This document shows positions 32,470 to 44,600 of a stretch of DNA of 64,000 nucleotides, in pieces. Made by a program: the position numbers and the translations under genes. A model generated the notes under the pieces. The model was not told the origin of the DNA, ran no database searches, and was given only the letters and a program-made list of their open reading frames with translations. Every line of letters starts with the position of its first letter. Position 1 is the stretch's first letter. Origin of the DNA: Plasmodium coatneyi (Eukaryota > Apicomplexa > Aconoidasida > Haemosporida > Plasmodiidae); the NCBI RefSeq assembly GCF_001680005.1, contig NC_033566.1:992001-1056000 (forward strand). The letters are read 5' to 3'.

Positions 32470-33529
32470 CTAAGGTATAACTCCTTCGCGGCACGATTTG
32501 AAGAAGTGCTCAACGCATTCGATGAAGCTTTTTATTTTTTTTTTCCACCTTGAGCGAATTTTTTGTCATCCCAAATGGGAAGAAAATGAATAATTAACAA
32601 AATGTTGTTCTCACGAATGACACATTTCCCAATTGGTAGTAGTCTCTTTCTTGAAAAAACAGATGCAAAAAAATCCCGGGTTGTAGTTTTTTTAATTATG
32701 AGATGACGAAAAAATATAAAAAGACAAATAGCGCAGAAAGGGCAATGTGGTGAGTGCTGACGGTGGGACACGCACCATTGCAGATGTGCACCTGTGTAAT
32801 TGGGTACACACTTGTGTAGTTACTATCATTTATGCGTACGGTTCACCTCCCCCTTTTGCGGAGCGCCTCACAAGAACGGAAAATATGAGCAGCATGCAGA
32901 AGAAGCAATAAAGAAACAACAGGGTCAAAAAGGAAGCCTGGTACGTGGGTATACTTAACGAACTGAAAAATATAGAATAGTCATACAATGCGTGGAAGAG
33001 GGAAGGAGAGAGCAGGCAGCCCAGGACGCTCAGCAAGTTTGCAACACAACCTGTAAATATGCAATTGGGAGAAAAGGAATGAGAAATAGAGACGCCATTA
33101 CACCCTCTTCATTTCCACGCACACGTGACTGTAACATGCAGGAAGCAGTTTTTTCAGGAGATGTACTCTGCACGTTGTAAAAGTGCTAGCTGTTTTTCTC
33201 CTTTTTTTTTTTTTTACCGTTCATGCTTTTGTGATTCACTCTTGAGGCAATATTGTAAGATGCTACTCCGGAACAGCTCATGTGAAACAGCACGCAGATC
33301 AAATTTCTACATAAAAAGAGTAAAAAAAAGTAATAATGAACGATCAGGAATGGTAAAAGTAACAGGATAGCCTACACATGGGGGCATAGTCGTCTTACCT
33401 TAACACAATTATCGATAAGAAGTTCTGCCTTGTCGCCTGGGCAGCATAAAGTAAGTTTTCGGTGCTCGAAAATCTGATAAATGGGGGAATATTCATGAGG
33501 AAGGGGGTAAAACGTGGACCACTCAACAT
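32470..33529 (-). CDS. Small multi-pass membrane protein, 4 exons, one-base frameshift
   Basis: Assembled by hand on the minus strand: exons 33529-33399, 33306-33218, 33050-32872, 32756-32470. Phases 2, 1 and 0 agree at the three junctions, with donors GTAAGA, GTAAAA and GTGAGG. It would encode about 228 aa. Exon 1 reads ENLLYAAQATRQNFLSIIVL. Exon 3 gives two hydrophobic spans (LLSVLGCLLSPSLF and LTLLFLYCFFCMLLIFSVL). Exon 4 adds another (CAICLFIFF) and a soluble tail (GKCVIRENNILLIIHFLPIW). The frame breaks at a T10 run (32535-32544); one extra base would join it to IECVEHFFKSCREGVIP and a stop. The start is uncertain: a further exon may lie at 33571-33840, where the frame has FFLVVAYVEEVSKVL. 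I do not recognise the family. Confidence 0.5.
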
Positions 33530-36500
33530 ACATTTTAACAAAGATGGGCAGCAGAATCAGTTGGCAATTTCTAATAAAGGTGAAGGAATAACCCGGCGGA
33601 TGAGCACAAGGAAAAGAACATATATTCCAGTATGTCATTTGCGTAAATGTATCTGAATTTATCCACGCCGGTGTCTTTCTTCTCTTCATGGTCTGCTTCA
33701 TGTCCCCCCTGATTTAAGAAGCTCGTGCTGTCAACGAGAGGTAATTCTACATATCCATTTTTGTTTTTTTTTTCATTCATTTGAACAAAAGCCATTGGAA
33801 GAACTTTAGATACTTCCTCCACGTAGGCCACTACCAGGAAGAAGTCTGCGGGTTGGGTGTTCGTACGCACAAGTGCATATAAGCGTATTGATATTATACG
33901 TTTATATTTTTATGCTTAAGGGGTGGTCGCTTCTTTGCTAGTGAGTGAAGGTAGCACAGTTATACGCTTAAACGAGCCAATGCCGGTGAACTTTTCATTT
34001 TTTCCTATATGCTATTCAAATTCTGTGCGCTAATTTTTTTTTTTTTTCTTCGCCTTACAAAAAAATACCACCACTGAACACACAAAAAGAAGAATCTCTC
34101 TAACGTCTTTCACAAAACATATGGAACAAAAATGAAAAAAAAATAAAGAAAAGATATATTCTAAGTTTCCGGCCAGAAAAACGGACAGTACAGCTCCGTA
34201 CAGTATCATTTCGACAGCGTGCACAATTTTTATCCTTCTTTTTATTTGTCTTCCAAATCTGCGTGGATGGAAAAATGAAAAAAAGTGCAATATGTTTATA
34301 TGTTCGCATTTTACACGTGAGGAGTAAGATGTGGCTCTCGGGAAATCCAAATGTGGGAGAAATGCCGTGGGATATTTTTTTCTTACAAGTATAGGTAAAC
34401 ACAACTGGGGGAAAAGGACAGAAGTAAGCAGACGATTCCATTTTTTCCGATGGTGGCACAAGAAAAAACTATAAATAATGATAAAAAATAGATATAATAA
34501 AATAAAGCAGCAACAGCACGCCTTAGAGTTAAAACGCGGGGAACCCTGTCCACCCCCTAGGGGAGTGTTGTTTATCCACTAGTTTATGAGGGAATGTGAA
34601 AAATTACCAATCAGAAATGTTATAGAGGATAAGCAGTACATCAGACGCATACATCCCGCAAGGGAAATCCTCTCTACATTTTTTGAGTCTTCTTCGCAGT
34701 AGTCGTTTGTCTACATTATGCAGGGAAGTTTTCGCGCACGTAAGGAAGCGACTTAAAGAATAGGCTAAGGAGCGAACGCGCGATTAAGCAATTTTTAGAC
34801 CGCATAAAAAAGAAAAAAAAAAAGACGACACATAGGTTTCATTTTATATATGTAGAATGGTTTGTTTATTACAAGGTTTATCCTTTTTTTTTTTTTTTCA
34901 AACACATTTGTTAACATTTAGTAATCACTCGATATATGTATGGACTTAACACAGAACTACTAAAAAGGAACATAACGAGCAATGTGATAAATTTCACGCG
35001 GGCGTTCCTTTTCTTCCCTTCGGAAGTTGCATACGTGCCATATGCACATTTTTTCAAATGTTCCTGTTTACATACCAATTCCTCATAATGCATTTTAAAA
35101 CAGCTTGGGCCTGTAGACCTTTATTTTGAAAAGCTTTTCAGTTTTTTGCACGGGAAAGGATAAATGAACAGTGAAGGGGGAATGCAAAAATGGAATATGT
35201 TTTTCATCCCCATGATTGAAGTAGAGAGTAAAAATAGCATAAATAAATAAACGGAAAAAAATTAAAAAAATAAAGCATGGTAAAGCAGAACTGGAAGAAA
35301 TATATGTCTACCTATATACACATATGAACAGTGCGAGTGAAATGCGTTGTACCTAGTGAGACCTGCCTTGCAAAGTTAGCGCACTGTATGTATATATATA
35401 TGTATTTTTTTTTTTTTTGCGTACCACACAAGTTAAGGCGTTTGTCCTGTTTTTTTTTACTATATGACATGCGCACACGCACAGAAAAAGGAATCAAACT
35501 GGGGCAGAAATCGGACACAATGAGCGAACAAATGGAAAAAAAGAAAAGAACAACGTTAATGTTCATTTAAGGTACATTCTGTAGGTCCCTTCACAAACAG
35601 TTCGCATTTTTTTCTTTTTTTTGTTCTTGCATGTAAAAAAAAAAAATTAATAAATAAACCTATGAGAAGGTTACCAAACATGATTGTTAGTTTCGTACTG
35701 TTGGGTGACAGCGCCACGAAACATTCCAGACAGGGAATGGAACAGATTTTTTTTCACAATTTTGCGATGACTTAGGAGTAATTCTTTGAAAGCTTAAATA
35801 TTAATACAGCCGGACGAATAGAAGGAAACAGAACTGCATATTCATTTTTTCCGGCCTTCCGAGTTTAATGACAAGGCGAGGAGGATTGTACCCCCACAGA
35901 CGGGTTATATTAACTGAAGAGGTGAGATGAGCACCTTAGGTGATCGATAGAGGTAAAAATTGGCTGCAGAGGTGAAAAGGGAAAGGACGTAAAAAAAACC
36001 AAAGAGGAAGTAAAGAAAGGAAAAAGGAATAAATGGCAAATTCTCAGTTCAACCTGGGACGCAGAAATTTACCACCAAATGGGCCCAAACGAACCCCTAT
36101 CGTATTTTACTTGTGCGAAAGATGCCATATGAACCATATTCTTTTTTTCAAAAACGTAGTGGGAGAAATTTCAGTTTTAGGGTAAATCCTGTTCAGTTGT
36201 GCCTCTCTCCCATAAAAACAAAAAGGGTAGGTATTTGAAAAAAATGAAACGGAATGAAATGAAATATACATATATTTATACGCGTTCTTGAGGTTAATAT
36301 GCCAAAAGGGGTTATCCCGCTTTGCAATTCGTTGAGATCCTGTGATATATCACTTTCATTCCGCCTTTGGCAGTTCTACGCGCGAGTACGTACGTACGTA
36401 TGGGCTCTTTAGGTACAGAACATACGCTTCATGACGAATTGCTCCTTCTGTTCATCTTGGAAAGTTCAGCATATATACATATATATATATATATTTTTTA

Positions 36501-37050
36501 AATAAAAAAAAAAGAAAAAAGAAAAAAAGGTAAAACATGTTAACATTCGTGGTGAAGCACAATATATGCTATATGAAAAGGAGTCCTTGAAATTTTTTGC
36601 CACAATTGGGATGCCAAAAAACGTGTTCTCATTAATATACGCGCCGCAGGTAGTCAAACAAAGAAGCATTTTATTTCTGCTAGATATGATTCACTGAAAT
36701 TTACTCTTCTAAAAATTTCGCTAGTAATTTGATAAAGGTGCTTTTAGCGCGCGTACGCGCACAAGTGCTCGTATATAGCACGCGTATATATATATATATT
36801 ATGCGTATGTAATGCATATAATATTATTTGCTTATATATGCATATAAAATGTACCATTATATATTGAAAACGCTAAACGCAAGTTATGCGCAAATTCTGT
36901 GCCTATTTTTTTTTTTTAATCCTTTACATAATAATTTTTGTTTTATACGGCGCCGTTCAAATTCGCTTTTTCTTTAAACGCTTAGCCATTTTTTTTCATG
37001 TTCGCGCTTTATTGACACCGGTTATTTTTTATTTAAATATAACCATTGAA

Positions 37051-37095
<45 letters not shown>

Positions 37096-37394
37096 AGGTC
37101 GAACAAATTTTTTAAAAATACAAACATAGCTAAAATATTTTAATAAAATGATTAGAAAAAAATTATGAGAGTAAAAATAAAATTTAATAAATAAGTCCTA
37201 AATTGTTCTTTTTTCCTTTTTATAAAGGTTTTTCATGTTTTAATGAAAAAAATGACAAATTTACATGTTACCATTTTCGAGTGACATGACATTTTGCCAT
37301 ATTTTACTTTTTCATTTTTCTGTACAATAATTATATATAAACGTTACTTATATATTTTTAAATATTTGTTTATCTCGTTCGCGTGTTGGTCAAG
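33530..37394. other. Long divergent region before the CEPT gene
   Basis: Nearly 3.9 kb between two divergent genes. A hydrophobic minus-strand frame at 33571-33840 may be an extra exon of the membrane protein gene. Another hydrophobic but low-complexity frame lies at 34030-34461. Further on are TA repeats (36476-36495, 36785-36800), a GCGCGTACGCGC palindrome (36749-36760) and an A38 tract (37055-37092) about 300 bp before the CEPT start. No further gene is supported. Confidence 0.5.
37055..37092 (+). repeat. A38 homopolymer upstream of CEPT
   Basis: Thirty-eight consecutive adenines in the CEPT promoter region. Long dA:dT tracts exclude nucleosomes and are common in Plasmodium promoters. The exact length is likely unreliable in an assembly. 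Confidence 0.8.
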
Positions 37395-40176
37395 ATGGGG
37401 ATCTTTTTGAATTTAAATAAGAGCGTTTACGCTAACTGTAAATCGTATGTGTATAAGAGTGGTGGACATTCGCTACTCGATAACATTTTTGACGCTTACT
37501 GGAATCTCTGCATCAAGCTGGTCCCCAAGGTAATGCAAACTCCCCAGCCCCTCCGCCTTCCAGATTGATTCACTATCCACTCGTTCGTTGTATTTGCGTT
37601 TGTTCTTTGATGTAGTAACTATTATATGGTTACCCCCCATTCATTTATTTTTAACCATACTTCCAATATGAGCAATTTCGTACATTTTCATTTCATCGTC
37701 TTGCTCGCTCGCCCCCCCTTCCTTTTTAGTCCGTAACAGCTAACTTTTTGACACTCCTAGGATTCTTATGCTCCACGGTGGCGTTTTTTCTCCTGTACCT
37801 TTTTGACCTGTCCAACAAGAAAAATGATTACATATACTTGTACATAGCGTTCTTTTTGTTCCTTTACCAAGTAAGACTCTATCCATTTCTGCAGGACAGC
37901 AGTGGGTCCATATTTGCTGCAGAGCGATGGACCCATTTTCGTTCCCCAACCATGCTCCCATACATGGCTAAATTTGCGCCCCCTTTTTCCTTTCCCTGTA
38001 GACATTCGATGCGCTGGACGGAAAACAAGCAAGAAGAACAAACACGAGTTCCCCGCTTGGGCAGCTGTTTGACCATGGATGTGACTCCATAACATCGGTA
38101 TGCGCCTCCCCCGTCTAATGATTGGACACCACGGTTGTATATTGCCAATTAGGTTGTGTCTTGTTACCTACTAATTTTATTACATTTTTATCGCTTAATT
38201 CATTACCCCTAACTAATCATTTTGATATCTTTTTTTCCCCCTTCAGTCGTTGTTCATTTTCATTGCCGGAAAAGGAGCGAGCATTCCAAAGGGATTACTT
38301 TTCTTTTTAGTAAATATTAAATTGGATTAAGATATATAGGACGAATATAAAAAATAGAAAGAGAAAAACGCATGTGGAAGCAGAAATACATGTCTACCTT
38401 TTTATTTCCCCCATTTCTATCATTTGCAGCTATTGTCAGCAGTCCAATTACAGACATTCATGTTTTCTTGGATGGAGAATTATACGAAAGTGTACAACAC
38501 GTCCATGGGCTCCATGGGTCTCACAGAATCCCATGTTATGGTAAAAGGAGGAAAAAAATAACAAAGAAATAAGAGAGAGACAGACCTTTTATCTCCATTC
38601 ACCCGTTTTGCATATTTACATACATTTGCTTTATTGCCAATTTTACTTCCCTTTTGAAGGTCATAACGGTGTGCATTCTTCGCGGATTAAAAGGAGCGGC
38701 ACTATTTGACAAGACAACACTGAAAGATTTATTACCAGGAAGCCTTCGGTTCGGACATAAAAAATGGGGGGAAAAGGAAAAGAAAAATTCGTACCTGCTT
38801 AATCAGAAAGTTGCATAATTTGCGTTAAACAACTTTTATATATTATACCACATTTCTTTTTTCCTTTGTTTTTTCCTATTCAGCTCGCTTTTCGGAAAAG
38901 CTGTCTTAAGCATAAAGCTCAACCACCTTATTGTTATCCCAGTGTTCTTTTTGTAAGGAAAAAATGAGAAAAATGTGCCCCTTTTGATTAGCTAACAATT
39001 TGTGAAAATAAGAACGAGTGCCCATGCATGCTTCCCGAATATGAGCGTCCGCCGAGAGAGCCCCCTGCGGGTTGTGTGGAAATTTGGCGCGAGTTTGCCA
39101 ACTTTTACAAATTGTTTACTTTTTTTTTTTTTTTTTTTCCTCTCAGCCTTATCCTCACCATCGCAAGAAGCACTTACATGGGATTGCAGACGGCTAAGAA
39201 AAAGAGAAAAGAAGCCACAAGTGAGTTCCAATCAGCGAAGCGCACAGCTTCTGATTACGCAACATATGAGTTACATGTGAATGCGTTGTAACGAATCCCA
39301 CCATTTTGTTTTAAAAATATTGAAATTTCCCTCGCCCTCATTTTTTCCCCTTTTTTCCCTTTTTTCCCTTTTTTCCCTTTTTTGCAGTCCAATTGGTGTT
39401 CTTCTACATCTTTATGCTCTTGCAGTACTACTTTTACCATACAAGTAAGAAGCGAAATGAAAACAATGAAAGGGGAAAGAGCAATCGGAAAAATGTGGAG
39501 CAAAGAAGGCCACCTTTTTATAGCGAAAATTAACAGAGTTTTAAATTTAGTTTTTAAGAATTTACCATACTCTGTTGCACAAAACTGATAACCGCGCGTT
39601 TGTTCCTTTTTTTTTTTTTCAGCCTTAACTGTCAAGAATGAACTCATTTGCTACATAATAATAGCACTGTTCTCGGCCTTCTACACCCTGCACATGAATA
39701 TGTCCACCGTATTAAAGGTAATTTTATTTTATGGACAGTGAGAGTGTGTATATATATACGCACATGTGCCTGTGTGCAGCATTTGAAACGATTTCTCTCA
39801 ACGTTGTGCTAAGAAAAACGCAACTAAGTAAATAAGCCAGTATATGCCAAAATTACCTTTCATGGTTAATCCCCCTTCACGTGCGACATATGTTTTTTTT
39901 TCCTCCACCTCGCAGACCAAAATGGACTCCTTCCCTATCCCCATCATCTTCTACTACCTTTGCATTATTTTGCTATTTATGAAGCGAAGATTTAACCACC
40001 ACATTTTAAAAATGGCCGTTTTTAACGAAGCATACATATTATATTACATGATGGTATTTGGCTTTGTTTACTTGTTTGATTATGCCTACACCATAATAGG
40101 AAACATTTGCAAAGAGCTCAACATTACCTTTTTGTTCAACAAGAAGAAAAAAATAATGGGCGCAAAATGGGCTTAA
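37395..40176 (+). CDS. Choline/ethanolaminephosphotransferase (CEPT), 11 exons
   Basis: Exons: 37395-37529, 37730-37870, 38002-38097, 38247-38309, 38430-38540, 38660-38790, 38884-38952, 39147-39220, 39388-39444, 39623-39717, 39916-40176, giving 410 aa. All phases agree. Exon 3 carries the CDP-alcohol phosphotransferase signature D-G-x2-A-R-x8-G-x3-D-x3-D (DGKQAR ... GQLFDHGCD), whose aspartates bind the metal ions. The enzyme joins CDP-choline or CDP-ethanolamine to diacylglycerol at the ER, the last Kennedy-pathway step. Exon 2 (FLTLLGFLCSTVAFFLLYLF) and exons 7-11 supply several membrane spans. The exon 6 donor (GTACCT) is poor, so that boundary could move. The last exon ends in a lysine-rich tail. 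Gene position next to PK4 agrees with the order I recall in P. falciparum. Confidence 0.9.
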
Positions 40177-41608
40177 GAATGAATAGCAATAAACAGCAGT
40201 GAGCAATATTAACGAGCTTTTTACGTGCATATTTTACAGATATATGATCCAACCTTATGTGCGCTCTCTGCTAACGTTTTTCTTTTTGGCTTTTTCATCC
40301 CCTATCCACAAGTGCGTTATGTGTGCACATATATGCATGCATATATATACAATATATATAAATTTTTAATGTACACCTTTCTAAATCTCAGCCTTTTTTT
40401 TTATTTTTTTTTTTTTACATTACGTGTTTTTTGAAATTGGCACAAATGGGAATAGTTACATTTAGCAATATGTCTCCTTACAGTGTTTATACATGTATCT
40501 GTACCAATGTCGTATGTGCGTGTGCATGTGCGCATGGATTTTCACGAAATAAATGAAAGTGATTGCTAAAAAAAAGACGCTTCATTTCTCCACTTGGTGC
40601 ATTTTATTTGTTATCGCATGAATTGTTATTATATATATATATGTACGTTGTGCTCTCCAAACCATGTCATGTCATGTGTGTATGTATATGTATGTGCACA
40701 AACGTTGCATATATATGTATATATCCAAATTTTACATCACCATTAACTCACCTTTGAAATAAGAAGATCATGTCGTGAATCAGTAATTCTCATATTTATC
40801 AAACCGTCGCAAAAAATGACGTGTTAATTTGTGCCGCAAGCACGGTGAAGGTAATTCTTCGCAAATTGCTAGCTTATCATGGTGCAGCGGCAGCGCCGTC
40901 GTCCCTATAAACAGCGCATTTTCCAGCTACTCATTTTTGCCACACTGCAGTGTGTGTAACGTATGAGTAGCGCTTGTACCATAAACAGGTTGACCAAATG
41001 AACGGCCCTCTTCTCCTACATGTGCGTGCTAATTCGTTACGCACATGAATAGGTGCATTCGTTTGCTTCGGTTTGCTCTATTATTTATTTCTATCGTTTA
41101 AATTTTTAATAAGATGGAAAAAAAAAAAAAAAAATAAATAACGTATGGCACATGGCGTAAAACACACAATGTGCGATACGCACTACATAGGAGCTGCTCA
41201 CGGGAGAGTCACATTACGCTATACCAATGAACAATCCAGACAGTGCTATAACTTCATTGCAATGTTGGTTAAAAAAAAAAAAAATTGGGGGAAATGAAAG
41301 ACAAACGTAGATATGTTCTCATGAGAGTGGGAATTCAAATGATAAGGAAGACGTACTCAACAGTGCTCGCAGTGGCACACAATTAGACGTAACGTTACGC
41401 GCGTGCAGATGTGCGTGCATTTATGCAGAGTAAATGACAATGTGTCACCGTTTTATAATTTGTAATTTAATTAAAAAGGAGGGCTCGAAAAAAAAAAAAA
41501 AGAAAAGAAAACAATTATAATAAAATATAGAGGCAAAATGCACAAGACAGTTCAAAATGGTGTAAAAAGAAAAGAAAAATGGGGCGTGTATTAACAAATT
41601 TAAATGGG
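40177..41608. other. Convergent region between CEPT and PK4
   Basis: About 1.4 kb holding two 3' UTRs. TA-rich simple repeats lie at 40330-40360 and 40630-40720. Short A runs follow at 41118, 41271 and 41490. No gene is seen. Confidence 0.6.
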
Positions 41609-44600
41609 TCATTCGGGGTTCGTTCCATTCAGCGAACTTCCCTTGTTCTGAATAGTTGTACCGTTAAGATTGTCGCTGTTTTTGTTAAAACAATTTTTAT
41701 CGTCCACGCTATTTAAGAGGATTTTGTCTGTTTTGGTGGTGCTGGCGCCGTTGGTATTGGTTTTGTAACCGTTTAAATTGTTTCCATTGTCGTTCTTGCC
41801 ATCCCCATCGGCGGTGAGGCTCTTCGGGCCGATCCCCGAAGGGACATAACCCGAGTCGTCATTATTAATATCATTGAAACTGAAGGCAAAGTCGGTTAAA
41901 TGAGGATCCAATAGCACCTTAATTTTGCTATATAAGTCTGCAGCCGAAGGTCTGTCCGCTGGGTTTGGCTTGGACATTTGTAGCATCAAAATGTACCATG
42001 GATTTAAATGAATTTTCACATAATCCGGAACGGCATAGTAATTTCTAAAGTCATTTAACCGTTTGTATCTTTCCATTATCGTATTAAATCTTGGGCACAG
42101 CAATTCTAGTAATATTAGCGCAGCGCTATATATGTCTGCCTTTTCATCACATAGAGCACCTCCCTCTGGGGCGGTATATCCTGGAGTTCCTATAATTTGT
42201 CCTTTCAATGAAATTTGGCTAGTTATGGTATTATGGTTAACATCCGTGTATATGTTATCCTTAAAGGTGTCTATATTGTTTAAATCCTTTTCCCTTTTTT
42301 TTTCTTCAATAAATCTCACTAATCCAAGATCCCCAATTTTTAACGTGTACGTATCTGGATCCACAAAAATATTTTCTGGTTTTAAGTCTCTGTGGATAAA
42401 GCACGTGGAATGAATATCCTTCAAGCCTTTAATTAGCTGCTTAAACAAATCAAATTCTAGAGGGTGGTTCATATTTTTATCTCGGTAGGTAAAATGCAAA
42501 GGCTTATCACTTCTTGTAGATCTATCTAGCCACTTACGTAGTGTGTAGCCCTTGCAGAGCTCCATTTGTAGTAGCAGTACAATGGAGAATTCTGGCGCCA
42601 CAATTTTTTTCTTATAACTTTTTACTCTGTCGGCGTTTTCCTTAATAGCTAATTCTTCTTCATTCTTTTCATTTTCATCCTTTCCTTCCTCTTCTTCTAC
42701 GACCTGAGCACTTGCAGGTACACCCACTTGGTGCTTGTCGGACTGTGCATCCTTATGATTCAGCGCGTTATTCGTACGAGTGCTATGGTGAGATGTCTCC
42801 CCCTCCGGATCTACCTCCTCAATGTGAACGCTCGGTTCGTCATTGTCTGCGAAAACTACCAAGTCTCTATCTTCCTCACTTAGATAGCCACAGCCAAACG
42901 GATCGTATTCTTGAAAACTTGAGTTGAAAGAGGCGGGGTTGAACTTGTCCTGCGCAGTGGAACGCCTCTCATTTCGTCCCTTCCGATCCTCATTTTGTTT
43001 TTCTCTGTATATAATTTTTTTCTTCTTCTTTTTCTTTTTCTTCTTATTCTTAGCATTGGTATTGGTGTAGATACTATCAGAAAAGTTTTTGTCGCTAAGG
43101 AATCTTTTTCTACCCCCGTTCTCATTTCTTTTTGAATTCAGTCCATCATTGTCACTGTAAAAGGTTAAGCTCCGTTCATTCTTCTTCTTAATAACTTTTT
43201 TAAAATTTTTCAAATCGCTTTTTTTTCTTTCCCAAGATGATAATTTTTCATAGCTAAGAAGACTATCGCTTTTTTTATTTTTATCGTACATTTTTTTAAA
43301 AGAATCTTTGTTTTTCTTAACTAAGTTTTGTATTTCCTTGGGCATCACATGCATGGGGAGAAACTGCGGCTCTTCACACCACCAGGTGTAGTACCTGACA
43401 ACATGCTTACTGTAGATATCTCTATTAGCTGCAATTTCGCGAAAGTACCTTCTGGAGCTCACATTATCCAACGAACTCACTTTTAAGTAAATAAATTTTA
43501 CAGCATAGGTTGGGGACCCTGGTTCGAGACGATGCGATACTTTGTACACGGAGCCAAATCCACCCTGACCAATGAGAGAAATATTTTCGAATGTTCTCAT
43601 AAATCTTCCATTTTCTAGAAAATCCGCCAGTGGAGCATCATACGGAATGTGCGATCTTTGAATTATAGATAAATTTCGTGCACTGGAACTTTTATTATTT
43701 ATGATTTCATTATTATTTGGAAGGTTGTCCGATTTGGTTTTCATCGTGGTGCTCTGCTTATGTGTGTTGATAGGATAGCCATTGTCATTATCGGCATGCT
43801 TGGCGTATTTGCTTCTGTTTCTTTTCTCATCGTTTGTTTTATTCTCTTCAATGAGATGTTTCTTCGCTGCTGTTTTTTTCCCCGCACTGTTCATATGCTC
43901 AGCGGGGCTATTTTCATCCTTGTTTGAATGGTCCGAATGTGTGAGGTACTCGTTACTGCTCTTACGGTTGGTATGCTCGTCCGTTTTGGGGTCCACTGCT
44001 GCCGTTTTGTTCATCTTGAGGAGATGATCTACTAGAGAGTTTTTCTTCATAAATTTTTTATTAAAGTTGGTAAGGAAATTTATAAAATCACTCTTATCGA
44101 AGTCTTTTTTGTTTATGTGTTTTTCCTTCATGTGGTTATATTTTTTGTCTTTCTCATTATCGGTGTAGTTCTTCTTGTGATACTTGTTCCCCCACTTATA
44201 GCCGCTTCTAACCCTTTTTTTTACTATGATAGACTGTTTATCAGAAACGTCCTGCGATGCAGCTCTTCTTCTATGCATATAAAACATATTCCTTCCGATG
44301 GTATCTGATTTTATGGTTTCCCTCGATTTGCTTCTGCCCGGATTCTTGGTGGACATGTTGGGCAAACTATATTTTGAGAATCCACCCCAGTAGCTCTGCG
44401 AACGTAAGTTATACATCCCTTCATTGATGTCATAAAATTTACTATCACTGTCGGAGTCTCTAGCATGTTTCGCTAAAATGTCTATTAGGGTTGGTTCCTG
44501 CTCCAGCTCTTTCAACTTACTGGCTATCTCCCTTTTCATATTAATGTTTAATTCGATTTGTGCTAAATCGTCATAACTATTTTGCCCTAAGGATTTTTTC

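Noticed and set aside
33399..33701. Longer minus-strand frame (CPGDKAELLIDNCVK) as the coding frame of this stretch
   Set aside because: It cannot join the next exons in phase. The neighbouring frame (ENLLYAAQATRQ) joins all three.
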